Below are positions 8,167-16,565 of a stretch of 58,561 bases of DNA, one piece after another (position 1 is the first letter of the stretch; the number at the start of each line of letters is the position of its first letter). The position numbers were made by a program, and so were the translations under genes. The stretch lies in the NCBI GenBank assembly GCA_947466535.1, contig CANIEV010000004.1:1-58561 (forward strand), in the 5' to 3' direction. Below the pieces are notes generated by a model that made no database searches, was not told the origin of the DNA, and worked only from the letters and a program-made list of their open reading frames with translations. The stretch is from Betaproteobacteria bacterium (lineage in GTDB: Bacteria > Pseudomonadota > Gammaproteobacteria > Burkholderiales > SG8-39).

Positions 8167-8792
8167 GCAGCACCCTTGTCGCGGTGTATGCGCGCGCGCC
8201 GGTGCCGGGCGAGGCGAAGACGCGCCTGATCCCGACGCTGGGTCCGTGCGGTGCCGCGGTGCTGCACGCGCGGCTGGTCAAGCGGATGCTCGGCGAGGCG
8301 ATCTCGGCGAACATAGGCCCGGTCGAACTCTGGTGCGCGCCGGACGAAACGCATCCATTTTTCGTCCATTGCGCAACGCATTTCGAAATTTCGCTCAGAA
8401 CGCAGGCGCGGGGCGAACTCGGCGAGCGAATGGCGTGCACGATCGCGGACGGACTCGGCCGGGCCGATTCCGTGCTCCTTGTCGGCTCCGACATCCCCGA
8501 TCTTTCGGCCGCGCATCTCGTTCGGGCGCGCGAGGCGCTCGCGGCTTCTGATGCGGTGTTCATTCCCGCGGAAGACGGCGGCTATGTGCTGGTGGGCATG
8601 GCGCGGCCGCACGCAGCGCTGTTCAAGGGCATCGGCTGGGGCGGACCGCAGGTGATGCAGGCAACGCGCGAACGCGCCGCGTCGGCGGGTTTGCGGCTGG
8701 CAGAACTCGAAGCGCTGTGGGATCTCGATCGGCCCGAGGATATTTCGCGCCTTGCGCCTGCGTTGCTAGACGGACTGCTCAAAATCGCATGA
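8163..8792 (+). CDS. TIGR04282-type arsenosugar biosynthesis glycosyltransferase-like protein (DUF2064)
   Basis: 209 residues. The start VAVYARAPVPGEAKTRLIP is the signature of the DUF2064/TIGR04282 nucleotidyl- or glycosyltransferase-like family (GT-A fold, with the KTR loop). LLVGSDIPDLSAAHLV near residue 105 and PAEDGGYVLVGM near 140 hold the conserved acidic residues, and the C-terminus has LWDLDRPEDI. Start and stop each overlap a neighbour by four bases (ATGA), so the three genes from 7489 to 9922 are probably translationally coupled. In other genomes this family pairs with TIGR04283 and arsS. The reaction is not established from the sequence. Confidence 0.85.
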   Translation: MSSTLVAVYARAPVPGEAKTRLIPTLGPCGAAVLHARLVKRMLGEAISANIGPVELWCAPDETHPFFVHCATHFEISLRTQARGELGERMACTIADGLGRADSVLLVGSDIPDLSAAHLVRAREALAASDAVFIPAEDGGYVLVGMARPHAALFKGIGWGGPQVMQATRERAASAGLRLAELEALWDLDRPEDISRLAPALLDGLLKIA

Positions 8793-9922
8793 AACGCCTC
8801 GTCCTTCTCGGCGGCGGCCACAGTCAGCTTGCGGTGCTCGCGCAGCTTGCACGCGCGCCGGCAAGCGGCCACGAGGTGGTGCTCGTCAGCCCGGCGCGGC
8901 ATGCGGTGTATTCCGGCATGGTTCCCGGCTGGATAGCGGGCGAGTATCGCTTCGAGGACTGTCGCATCGACCTGCAGCCGCTTGCGCAGGCGGCAGGCGT
9001 GCGGCGTATCGAGGCGCGGGCCGTAGCGCTCGATCCGGATGAACGTCGCCTGCATCTTGATGACGGGAGTACGCTCGACTACGACCTGCTTTCGATCGAC
9101 GTCGGTTCCACCGCGGCCACCGAAGGTATCGCCGGTTCGGAACACGCGATTGCCTTGCGGCCGATCGAGGCCCTGCCCGGGAAGCTCGATGCGTTCGATG
9201 CAGGCATTCGCAAGGGCCGGATCCGGCAGATTGCGGTCGCAGGCGCGGGTGCGGCGGGTGTCGAGGTGCTGTTCACCCTGCTGCATCGCGCGGCGACGAA
9301 ATTTGGCACGGTGCTCGACTCGGTTCTGGTCGCCGACACGGGCGGGCTGCTGCCCGGTCACGGCGAACGCGCGCAGCGGCTCGCCGGGCGCGAACTCGAC
9401 CTCCGCGGCGTGGTGATGCGTTTCGACCTCGCCTTGCGTGAGGTCGGTCCGGAAGGGCTGGTGCTTTCGAATTTGCGGCGCCCCGCGGGGCTGCCGGTGC
9501 GTATCGCCGCGGACGCGGTGATCCTCGCCACCGGCGCCGCGCCGCATGCCTGGTTGTCGGCATCCGCGCTGGTGCGTGACGATCGCGGTTTCGTCGCGGT
9601 CGATGCGCGCCTGCGTTCAGTGTCGCATCCCGAGGTGTTTGCCTCGGGCGATTGCGCGACGCTGCTTGCCAATCCGCGACCGAAGTCAGGCGTCTATGCA
9701 GTGCGGCAGGGGCCGGTGCTGGCGGCGAATCTCATGGCGGCGCTGAACGGAGGTGAGCTAAGCGATTTCTCCTGTCCCGACCGCGCGCTGGCGATACTCA
9801 ATCTCGGTGACGGGCGCGCGATTGCGTCCTGGCGGCGCTTCGCGGTACTGGGCAGCTGGGTCTGGCTCTGGAAAGACCGGCTGGATCGAGGTTTTATCGA
9901 GCGTTACCGGCGGGCTGGTTGA
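8789..9922 (+). CDS. FAD/NAD-dependent pyridine nucleotide-disulfide oxidoreductase (Nterm_to_SelD-like, NDH-2 fold)
   Basis: 377 residues. The N-terminal FAD motif LLGGGHSQLAVL (GGGHS variant) and YSGMVPGWIAGEY are typical of the family that also forms the N-terminal domain of some SelD proteins. The NAD motif VAGAGAAGVEV lies near 152 and the second FAD motif VFASGDCATL near 290. There is no redox CxxC, so it probably acts as a type-II NADH-dehydrogenase-like or quinone-type oxidoreductase. ATG 8789 overlaps the upstream stop by four bases, tying it to the arsenosugar-type operon. Its role there is inferred to be electron supply or redox handling of an arsenical or lipid. Confidence 0.8.
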   Translation: MKRLVLLGGGHSQLAVLAQLARAPASGHEVVLVSPARHAVYSGMVPGWIAGEYRFEDCRIDLQPLAQAAGVRRIEARAVALDPDERRLHLDDGSTLDYDLLSIDVGSTAATEGIAGSEHAIALRPIEALPGKLDAFDAGIRKGRIRQIAVAGAGAAGVEVLFTLLHRAATKFGTVLDSVLVADTGGLLPGHGERAQRLAGRELDLRGVVMRFDLALREVGPEGLVLSNLRRPAGLPVRIAADAVILATGAAPHAWLSASALVRDDRGFVAVDARLRSVSHPEVFASGDCATLLANPRPKSGVYAVRQGPVLAANLMAALNGGELSDFSCPDRALAILNLGDGRAIASWRRFAVLGSWVWLWKDRLDRGFIERYRRAG

Positions 9923-10275
9923 CGAATTCAGTGTAGCTGCACGCTCGTCAGGCCGCCCCAGATCGGGGTGCTGAAGCTGTCCGCGAGGACTATTGGCCAT
10001 GCCCGTCGCGGCTGCGACGACGATCAGATATTCAACGAATTCGATCCAGTGTTTCCTGTCCATGCTCGTGCCCCTCGTTTGCTCAACCGTGCACTCCTAG
10101 CGTGCCTTGCGCCCGCCCTCTCATTGTTATAAACATAGGGGTGCCTCCAACGGATTTCCAGAGCCTCAACCGGTTATCTGTGCAATCCTGCGCAAATCGA
10201 ACCACAATCCGGGCGGTACGACCGGAGACAAAAACTATCCGGGCGGTACGGCCGGAACCACAGGAAAGAGACACC
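9923..10275. other. 353-bp intergenic region ending in a tandem repeat
   Basis: No convincing gene. A minus-strand open frame starting at 10063 has a plausible GAGGGG site and a short hydrophobic start, but it runs into the FAD oxidoreductase gene and shows no conserved character. The right end holds two 30-bp-spaced repeats directly before the Bug receptor gene; they are listed separately. Confidence 0.5.
10207..10258. repeat. Two tandem direct repeats, 30-bp period, upstream of a Bug receptor gene
   Basis: ATCCGGGCGGTACG-A/G-CCGGA occurs at 10207 and 10237, exactly 30 bases (about three helical turns) apart, 18 bases before the receptor start. Placement and spacing suggest a regulator-binding pair. 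The activity is inferred. Confidence 0.5.
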
Positions 10276-11241
10276 ATGTTCAAGGCAGTGACATTGATGT
10301 TCGCGGGTACGGTGCTTGCGGCCGGTTCTGGCGCGGGCCATGCCCAAAGCTTCCCCACCAAGCCGATCCGCATGATCGCGGGCATCGGACCGGGCGGCTC
10401 GCCCGACGTGCTGGCGCGCACCATCGCCGCACGCATGTCCGAAACGATCGGCCAGTCGGTGGTCGTGGAAAACCGCACCGGCGCGAACGGCGCGATCGCG
10501 GCGGAATACGTGCTCAAGTCGCCGCCCGACGGCTACACGCTGTTCGTGGCGGACGCGGGGCACTATGCGATCAACCCCGCGCTGTATTCGAAGCTTCCCT
10601 ACGACGCGTTCAAGGACTTCACGCCGGTGTCGCTAGCCGGCGCGCCGCCGATCTACCTTGTGGCGAACGCCAACACCACGATCCGCAGCGTGCAGGACCT
10701 GATCACCCAGTCCAAGCAGGCGCCGATTCCCTACGGTTCGTCGGGCAACGGCAACGGCAACCATCTTGCGATGGAACTGTTCAAGAGCCTCACCGGTGCC
10801 AACCTCACCCACATCCCGTACAAGGGGGCGGCGACGCTCACGCCGGCCATCGTCTCGGGTGATGTCGCGGTCGGATTCGCCGGACTTTCCACGATCCAGC
10901 CGCATGTGAAGTCGGGCCGCCTGCGCATGCTCGGTGTCGCCTCGGGGCAACGTTCCTCGCTCACGCCGGATGTGCCGACGGTGGCCGAAGGCGGCGTGCC
11001 CAAGTTCTCGATCGACATCTCGGTGGGATTCCTCGCGCCGGCTGCCACGCCGCGCGATGTCATCATGAAGCTCAATACCGAGATCAACAACGCGTTGAAG
11101 GTGCCGGATGTGCGTGCGCGCCTCGAGGCGGTGGGCGTGCGTCCGGTGGGTACTACGCCGGAACAGTTCGGTGAGGCGATGCGGGCGGAAGCGGCGCAAC
11201 TCGGTGCGCTGGTGCGTGCAGTGGGCGCAAAGGTCGACTGA
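10276..11241 (+). CDS. Bug-type (TctC) periplasmic substrate-binding receptor 1
   Basis: 321 residues with a Sec signal ending near GHAQS, then the Bug signature FPTKPIRMIAGIGPGGSPDV. The core motifs VVVENRTGANGAIA, PPDGYTLFVAD and LAPAATPRDVI are all present. Such proteins capture carboxylates or related small molecules in the periplasm for TctAB-type tripartite tricarboxylate transporters, or act as orphan receptors. No tctA or tctB lies in the window. ATG 10276 follows GGAAAGAGA. The next gene is a close paralogue, and a drug/metabolite-type permease follows, so the three may be co-transcribed. The ligand is unknown. Confidence 0.9.
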   Translation: MFKAVTLMFAGTVLAAGSGAGHAQSFPTKPIRMIAGIGPGGSPDVLARTIAARMSETIGQSVVVENRTGANGAIAAEYVLKSPPDGYTLFVADAGHYAINPALYSKLPYDAFKDFTPVSLAGAPPIYLVANANTTIRSVQDLITQSKQAPIPYGSSGNGNGNHLAMELFKSLTGANLTHIPYKGAATLTPAIVSGDVAVGFAGLSTIQPHVKSGRLRMLGVASGQRSSLTPDVPTVAEGGVPKFSIDISVGFLAPAATPRDVIMKLNTEINNALKVPDVRARLEAVGVRPVGTTPEQFGEAMRAEAAQLGALVRAVGAKVD

Positions 11242-11305
11242 TACGCGGCATGCGAGGCAACGACTTCGCCTGTTACGGGTGGCATCGAAGCGCAGGAGGC
11301 GCAGC

Positions 11306-12292
11306 ATGGTCAAGGCACTGAAGTTCCCTGCGGTCGCGGGCGCATTGTTCGCAGCGCTCGTGGCGACGCTTCCCGACGCGCAGGCGCAGGCCCCGTCGGC
11401 GTTTCCCTCGCGGCCTGTGCGATTCATCGTGCCGAACGCGCCGGGTGGCGTGCTCGACGTGGTGGCCCGCACCGTGGGCCAGAAGGTGTCCGAAGCCATC
11501 GGCCAGCCGGTGCTGGTGGAGAACCGCGCCGGCGCAGGCGGCATGATCGGCACCGAACTCGCGATGAAGGCGCCCGCCGACGGCTACACGCTGCTGGTGG
11601 CCGACGGCGCGATCTACGGCATCAATCCCGCGCTGTATGCGAAGCTGCCTTACGACGTGTTTCGCGATTTCGTTCCGGTGACGCTCGCCGCCGCGCCGCC
11701 TATCTACCTCGTGGCGAATGCCGGTACGGCGATCCGCAGCGTGCAGGACCTGATCACCCTGTCCAAACAGACGCCGATCGCCTACGGCTCCTCGGGCAAC
11801 GGCAATGGCAATCATCTCGCGATGGAACTGTTCAAGAGCCTCACGGGTGCGAACCTGAATCATGTGCCCTACAAAGGGTCGGGCTCTCTCTCGCCTGCGC
11901 TGCTGGCGGGGGATGTGAGCGTCGGCTTCATTGGACTTACCGCGGTGCTGCCGCACGCGCGGGCGGGCAAGCTGCGCATTCTCGGGATTGCGTCCGCGCA
12001 GCGTTCCTCGCTCACGCCGGACATTCCCACGGTGGCCGAAAGCGGCGTGCCGAAGTTCGCGATCGACATCTCGGTGGGTTTTCTTGCGCCGGCGGCCACT
12101 CCGCGCGAGGCGGTGCTGCGTATGAGTTCGGAGATCAACAAGTCGCTCGCCCTGTCGGACGTGAAGCAGAAATTCGAGGCGGCGGGAATTCGCGCGGTGG
12201 GCACCACGCCGGAGCAGTTCGGCGACACCATGCGTATCGAGGCGCAGCAGCTCGCGGCGATGGTGAAAGCCGCCGGCGCACGGGTCGACTGA
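11306..12292 (+). CDS. Bug-type (TctC) periplasmic substrate-binding receptor 2
   Basis: 328 residues, with a signal peptide ending near DAQAQA. It is clearly a tandem duplicate of the preceding receptor: long stretches such as NGNGNHLAMELFKSLTGAN and GTTPEQFG are shared, and the overall alignment needs almost no gaps. It differs in the ligand-facing loop after the first strand (PNAPGGVLDV against AGIGPGGSPDV), so the two may bind related but different ligands. AGGAGG lies 8 bases before ATG 11306, a strong ribosome site. No cognate membrane subunits are nearby. Confidence 0.9.
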   Translation: MVKALKFPAVAGALFAALVATLPDAQAQAPSAFPSRPVRFIVPNAPGGVLDVVARTVGQKVSEAIGQPVLVENRAGAGGMIGTELAMKAPADGYTLLVADGAIYGINPALYAKLPYDVFRDFVPVTLAAAPPIYLVANAGTAIRSVQDLITLSKQTPIAYGSSGNGNGNHLAMELFKSLTGANLNHVPYKGSGSLSPALLAGDVSVGFIGLTAVLPHARAGKLRILGIASAQRSSLTPDIPTVAESGVPKFAIDISVGFLAPAATPREAVLRMSSEINKSLALSDVKQKFEAAGIRAVGTTPEQFGDTMRIEAQQLAAMVKAAGARVD

Positions 12293-12350
12293 GACACGCC
12301 GGCCAGACGATGCCGAATCGCCCTGAGGACGCCTCGCGGGAGGGCGGGGT

Positions 12351-13271
12351 CTGAGTTCCGCGTCGTGGATATGGATACCGGTGGTGTTGGTGGCGGCGCT
12401 TGCGCAGACGCTTCGCAACGCCGCCCAGCGCGAACTCACCCAGACGGTGGGCACGCTTGCCGCCACCTTCGCGCGTCTGGTCTACGGCCTGCCGTTTGCG
12501 GCGGTGTGGCTCGTCGCGGTGCTGCTCTGGTTCCACGCGACGCTTCCGGCGGTGAATGCGGGCTTCGTCGGCTGGATATTTCTCGGTGCCATCACCAATG
12601 TGGCCGGCACCGCGCTGCTGCTCTCCGCGATGACGCGGCGGAACTTTCTCGTTGCGGTGGCCTACGGCAAGACCGAGATACTGATGGTCGCGCTGTTTTC
12701 GTTGCTGCTGATCGGGGAGCTGGTGAGTCCCGTCACCGCGGGTGCGATGCTGCTGGCAACCGTCAGTGTGCTGCTGCTTTCGATGCAGGGCGAAAAGGCC
12801 GACCTGAAATCGCTCGTCGCCGCGGCAGTGTCCGCCACCGGATGGATGGGCATCGGTTCCGGTGCCGCATTCGCGGTGGCGATCGTGAGCTACCGTGCCG
12901 CCGCGCTGGAACTCGGGCATGGCATTCCGTTCGTTCTTGTCGGTGCCTTCGGCATGGCCTGCGCGCAACTCATGCAAAGCGCGCTGCTCGGTGCCTACCT
13001 TGCACTGCGCAGGCGGGACGTGCTCCGGCAGGCGCTGCGCTCCACCTGGATGTCGCACGCGGCCGGCATGCTCGGGGCGCTCGCCACGATCGGCTGGCTC
13101 ACCGCGGTATCGGTGCGTTCCGCCTCCGATGTGCGAACGCTCGCGCTTATCGAGGTGCTGTTCAGTTACGTGATCTCGCGCCGCCTGTTCAAGGAACGGC
13201 TGCGGGGGATGGAGCTTGTCGGGATTGTCCTGCTCGTGATCAGCCTGGGCGTGCTGTCCTCGCAGTTGTAG
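12351..13271 (+). CDS. EamA/DMT-superfamily permease
   Basis: 306 residues and about ten hydrophobic helices, the usual architecture of drug/metabolite transporters. I place the start at CTG 12351, because GGGAGG lies exactly 7 bases upstream and the residues it adds (SWIWIPVVLVAAL) complete the first membrane helix and resemble relatives. The first standard codon is GTG 12381, giving 296 residues with a clipped first helix. The protein ends with FKERLRGMELVGIVLLVISLG, the typical last helix of EamA proteins. It follows two Bug receptors and may export or import a metabolite; the substrate is unknown. Confidence 0.82.
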   Translation: MSSASWIWIPVVLVAALAQTLRNAAQRELTQTVGTLAATFARLVYGLPFAAVWLVAVLLWFHATLPAVNAGFVGWIFLGAITNVAGTALLLSAMTRRNFLVAVAYGKTEILMVALFSLLLIGELVSPVTAGAMLLATVSVLLLSMQGEKADLKSLVAAAVSATGWMGIGSGAAFAVAIVSYRAAALELGHGIPFVLVGAFGMACAQLMQSALLGAYLALRRRDVLRQALRSTWMSHAAGMLGALATIGWLTAVSVRSASDVRTLALIEVLFSYVISRRLFKERLRGMELVGIVLLVISLGVLSSQL

Positions 13272-13286
13272 GCTTGCTGCCGCGGG

Positions 13287-14009
13287 TCAGGCGCTCCCGA
13301 GATACGCTTCGCGCACGCGGGGGTCGGAGATGAGCGAGGACGAGGCACCCTGGAGTGCGATCGACCCGCTCTCGAGCACATAGGTTCGGTCGGAAAATTT
13401 CAGTGCGGCCAGCGCATTCTGTTCCACCAGGATGATCGTCAGGCCGGAGGCCTTCAGCTGTGCGAGGCCCCGGAAGACTTCCTTCATCATGAGAGGCGAC
13501 AGGCCGAGCGAGGGTTCGTCGAGCAGCAGCATTCGCGGTTTGGCCATCATCGCCCGCCCGATCGCGAGCATCTGCTGCTCTCCGCCCGAGAGCGATCCGC
13601 CGAGCTGCGACTGACGCTCGCGCAGGCGGGGAAACAGCTCGAATATCCGGTCGAGGTCCGCGGACGTCGCGCCTTCCTTGAGACGATAGGCGCCGAGCTC
13701 CAGGTTTTCCCGGACCGACATGCGTCGGAGTATCGCGCGGCCCTCCGGGCAATGGACTAGACCCTGATTGACGATCAGGTCGGCGCGCAGATCGCTGATT
13801 TTCCCTCCCGCAAAGCGGATCTGCCCGGAGCTTGCCCTCAGGAGACCGGAGATCGCGCGAAGGAGCGTGGTCTTGCCCGCGCCGTTGGCGCCGATGATCG
13901 CGACTGCCTCGCCGGACTCTACGTGCATGCTGATCCCCCGCAGGACCGGGATATCCCCGTAGCCCACGGACAGGTCGGCGATATCGAGCAGGGCGGTCGA
14001 GGTGCTCAT
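13287..14009 (-). CDS. livF: Branched-chain amino acid-type ABC transporter ATP-binding protein LivF
   Basis: 240 residues. Walker A GANGAGKTT near 41, ABC signature LSGGEQQMLAIGRAMM near 139 and Walker B MLLLDEPSLGLSP near 160 identify the LivF type, the second ATPase of a HAAT-family importer. It energises uptake through LivH and LivM. Its ATG overlaps the livG stop by four bases, and it is the last gene of the minus-strand run that starts with the amidohydrolase or with livK. Because the transport genes follow hyuA and hyuB, the cargo is inferred to be a cyclic amide, amino acid or related nitrogen compound rather than necessarily leucine. Confidence 0.93.
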   Translation of the reverse strand: MSTSTALLDIADLSVGYGDIPVLRGISMHVESGEAVAIIGANGAGKTTLLRAISGLLRASSGQIRFAGGKISDLRADLIVNQGLVHCPEGRAILRRMSVRENLELGAYRLKEGATSADLDRIFELFPRLRERQSQLGGSLSGGEQQMLAIGRAMMAKPRMLLLDEPSLGLSPLMMKEVFRGLAQLKASGLTIILVEQNALAALKFSDRTYVLESGSIALQGASSSLISDPRVREAYLGSA

Positions 14010-14761
14010 TCGTCGGTGGTGCCGCCAAGATAGGCTTCGACGACGGCCGGGTCCTCGAACACGGCGGCGGGTGTGCCCTCGGAGATCTTTTTCCCGAAAT
14101 TCAGCACGGTCACGCGCTCGGCAAGATCTTTTACCACGGGAAGGTGATGTTCGATGATGAGCACCGTCATCCGGCGGTCAGCCGCCTTGCGGATGGCCAC
14201 GACCATCTCTTCCGATTCGCGCGCATTCATTCCCGACGTGGGTTCATCCAGAAGCAGCAGCCGCGGAGAACTCGCGACGGCGCGCGCGATCTCGACCAGG
14301 CGCTTGGGGCCGTACGCCAGCTCCCCGGCCTGTCTCGATGCGATGTCGTGCAGCCCGAAGGCGCGCAGCAGGTCCATTGCCTGCTCGCGCTGTGCGCGCT
14401 CCTTCGCGCCCCACCAGCGGACAAGGCTGCCGATACCGGTGTTCGAGATGGCGTGCTGTCCCACAAGGACATTTTCAAGAACGTTCAGGTCCGCAAACAG
14501 CTTGATGTTCTGAAAGGTTCGGGTGATGCCTAGCTGGGCGCGCTTGTGCGGGGGCAGCGCTTCGATGCGCCGGCCCTCGAAGCTGATCTGTCCCGAGGTC
14601 GCGGGAACAGCGCCGCTGATCAGATTGAACAGCGTCGTCTTGCCCGATCCGTTCGGGCCGACCACCGCATGAACCTCGCCCGGTGCAACGGACAGATGCA
14701 TGTCATCGACCGCCGTGATGCCGCCGAAGCGCTTGGTCAGGCCGGCAATCTCGAGGATCAT
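14006..14761 (-). CDS. livG: Branched-chain amino acid-type ABC transporter ATP-binding protein LivG
   Basis: 251 residues starting [20 protein letters not shown], the usual LivG opening. Walker A is GPNGSGKTT near 34, the signature reads [14 protein letters not shown] near 150 (the LivG variant of LSGGQ), and Walker B is [12 protein letters not shown]. The C-terminal extension [20 protein letters not shown] is also typical. The open frame extends upstream to 15196, but that part is antisense-like sequence in livM, and ATG 14761 overlaps the livM stop by four bases, so it is the real start. It pairs with LivF as the ATPase heterodimer. Confidence 0.93.
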   Translation of the reverse strand: MILEIAGLTKRFGGITAVDDMHLSVAPGEVHAVVGPNGSGKTTLFNLISGAVPATSGQISFEGRRIEALPPHKRAQLGITRTFQNIKLFADLNVLENVLVGQHAISNTGIGSLVRWWGAKERAQREQAMDLLRAFGLHDIASRQAGELAYGPKRLVEIARAVASSPRLLLLDEPTSGMNARESEEMVVAIRKAADRRMTVLIIEHHLPVVKDLAERVTVLNFGKKISEGTPAAVFEDPAVVEAYLGGTTDE

Positions 14762-15606
14762 GCCGTGCGCTTCCGCGAGAACGCTGCCCCGAGCCTGCGC
14801 AGCAGCGGACGGTCGATGACGCCCTGCGGCCGGAAGATCATCAGCAGCACAAACAGCAGGCCGTAGACGAAGAGATACCAGTCCTTGAGAAAGCGGAACA
14901 GGTCGGGGAGCAGGGAGAGCACAGCGGCACCGAGTATCGCGCCCCAGAAGGTCTCGATGCCCCCGAAGATCACGAAGAGAATGATCGCCACCGACATGTT
15001 CAGGCCGAAGGTGGAGGGCTCGATGAAAAAGAAATGGTGTGCGTACAGACCGCCGCCGGCGCCGGTGATACCGGCGCCGACTCCGAAGGCCATCACCTTG
15101 TTCATCCGCACGTTGATGCCCATGGCCGCCGCGGCATCTTCGTCCTGACGAATCGCATCGCAGGCGAGTCCCCAGCGAGATCGCGAATGCAACCATGAGA
15201 AGGCAATCGCGGCGACGACGAATCCGAGCACGAGCGGCACACCGGTACCGTTCATTCCGCGCATGCCGCCGACGCCGCCGACGTAGTCGATCACGGAAAA
15301 GATGCTTCGGACGATTTCACCGAAGCCAAAGGTGGCCATCGCAAGATACAGGTGAGAGAACCGCATCACCGGCAGACCGATCAGGATGCCGATGGCGAAG
15401 GCCGCGAGTGCGCTGCAAAGAACCGCCGGCAGCAGGGTCCAGCCGAAGTTCACCGTCAGGATCGAGGCGGTATAGGCACCCACCGCCATGAAGCCGCCGT
15501 GCCCTACCGAGAACTGTCCGGTGGCGAGCGTGAAGTACAGGCCGAGCGCGATCAGGACATTGATGCCCACGCCGATGATCACGCTGTCGATGAAGGGACT
15601 GAACAC
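14758..15606 (-). CDS. livM: Branched-chain amino acid-type ABC transporter permease LivM
   Basis: 282 residues, eight or more hydrophobic helices. The family motifs LATGQFSVGHGGFMAVGAY near 26 and AIRQDEDAAAAMGIN near 178, the cytoplasmic coupling loop that contacts the ATPase, are clear. It forms the inner-membrane channel with LivH. It overlaps livG by four bases and follows livH by three bases. Length is shorter than E. coli LivM but usual for this subfamily. Confidence 0.93.
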   Translation of the reverse strand: MFSPFIDSVIIGVGINVLIALGLYFTLATGQFSVGHGGFMAVGAYTASILTVNFGWTLLPAVLCSALAAFAIGILIGLPVMRFSHLYLAMATFGFGEIVRSIFSVIDYVGGVGGMRGMNGTGVPLVLGFVVAAIAFSWLHSRSRWGLACDAIRQDEDAAAAMGINVRMNKVMAFGVGAGITGAGGGLYAHHFFFIEPSTFGLNMSVAIILFVIFGGIETFWGAILGAAVLSLLPDLFRFLKDWYLFVYGLLFVLLMIFRPQGVIDRPLLRRLGAAFSRKRTA

Positions 15607-15609
15607 GAT

Positions 15610-16488
15610 TCAGGCCCGGTCGCGGATCTGGACGCCGAAAATGCCGGCGGGCTTGAACATGAGAACTGCGATCAGTGCGGCAAAAACGATGACGTCCTGG
15701 TAGGCGCTCGACAGGTAGCTCACCGCGAGCGTCTCGAGGACGCCCACAAGCACTCCGCCGAGCATTGCGCCGTAGACATTGCCCATGCCGCCTATCGCCA
15801 TTCCGGTCATGCCCTTGAGCAGGATGTTGAGCCCGATGAACGGGGTGATCGTGTGGTAGACGAGCGAAGTCAGCAATCCCGCTGCACCTGCGAGCAGGCC
15901 GGAGATGAGAAAGGTGAACGCGATCGTGCGTTCGACCGGAATGCCGAGCAGCGCGGAGGCGACGTGATTCTCAGCCACCGCACGCATCGCCTTGCCCAGT
16001 CTCGTGTAGCGCAGCAGCGCATGGAGGCCAAGCATCAGGGCCACGGTGAGGCCGAGGATCATGATGTGCGACAGGCCTATCGAGACCGGCCCGATCTGGA
16101 TTTGCGCATCGCCCATCGGATCGGGCACCGCCTTCTGATCGGTACCAAAGAGGCGGGTGGCGCCAGTCTGGAGGATGAGCGCAAGCCCGACCGTACTGAG
16201 CGCGGGGGCGGTCCAGTATTTTTTGCTGACCCAGCGGAACGATCCGGCGTAGACGACGAGACCCAGCACGGCTCCGGTCGCGATCGCGACCGCGAGGGCG
16301 GCGGTGATACTGCCGCCGGTCGCGAGCAGTGCAAGCAGGCCGGTGTAGGCGGCAAACATGATCGTTTCGCCGTGGGCGAAGTTCAGCAGATCCAGCGTGC
16401 CGAGAACGAGCGTGAACCCGAGCGCGACAAGCGCGTAGGTACTTCCGATCAGGATGCCGTTGAACAGTTGCTGCAAAAACAGATCCAT
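15610..16488 (-). CDS. livH: Branched-chain amino acid-type ABC transporter permease LivH
   Basis: 292 residues starting MDLFLQQLFNGILIGSTYAL, the standard LivH opening, with LDLLNFAHGETIMFAAY and the coupling motif GKAMRAVAENHVASALLGI. Eight hydrophobic helices. It is separated from the upstream receptor gene by a 13-bp perfect hairpin, which probably lets the receptor be made in excess of the membrane parts. Confidence 0.93.
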   Translation of the reverse strand: MDLFLQQLFNGILIGSTYALVALGFTLVLGTLDLLNFAHGETIMFAAYTGLLALLATGGSITAALAVAIATGAVLGLVVYAGSFRWVSKKYWTAPALSTVGLALILQTGATRLFGTDQKAVPDPMGDAQIQIGPVSIGLSHIMILGLTVALMLGLHALLRYTRLGKAMRAVAENHVASALLGIPVERTIAFTFLISGLLAGAAGLLTSLVYHTITPFIGLNILLKGMTGMAIGGMGNVYGAMLGGVLVGVLETLAVSYLSSAYQDVIVFAALIAVLMFKPAGIFGVQIRDRA

Positions 16489-16515
16489 GGCCGTCGATTC
16501 CCGGTGTCAGAAATG

Positions 16516-16545
16516 CCGGGGGCGCCGCACTCGCGGCGCCCCCGG
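16516..16545 (-). terminator. 13-bp perfect stem-loop between livK-like and livH genes
   Basis: CCGGGGGCGCCGC (16516-16528) pairs exactly with 16533-16545 around a 4-base loop, inside the 77-bp gap downstream of the receptor gene. There is no U-run on either side, so a full intrinsic terminator is doubtful. A partial terminator or 3'-stabilising hairpin for the receptor message is more likely, as is common in binding-protein operons. Confidence 0.75.
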
Positions 16546-16565
16546 ACTAATCGCTGGAACGGTGC

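Noticed and set aside
9758-10063. A minus-strand open frame of 101 codons starting at 10063, with GAGGGG upstream and a short hydrophobic N-terminus (FVEYLIVVAAATGMA).
   Set aside because: About half lies inside the FAD oxidoreductase gene, the downstream composition is shadow-like, and I recognise no family. A shorter real peptide cannot be excluded.
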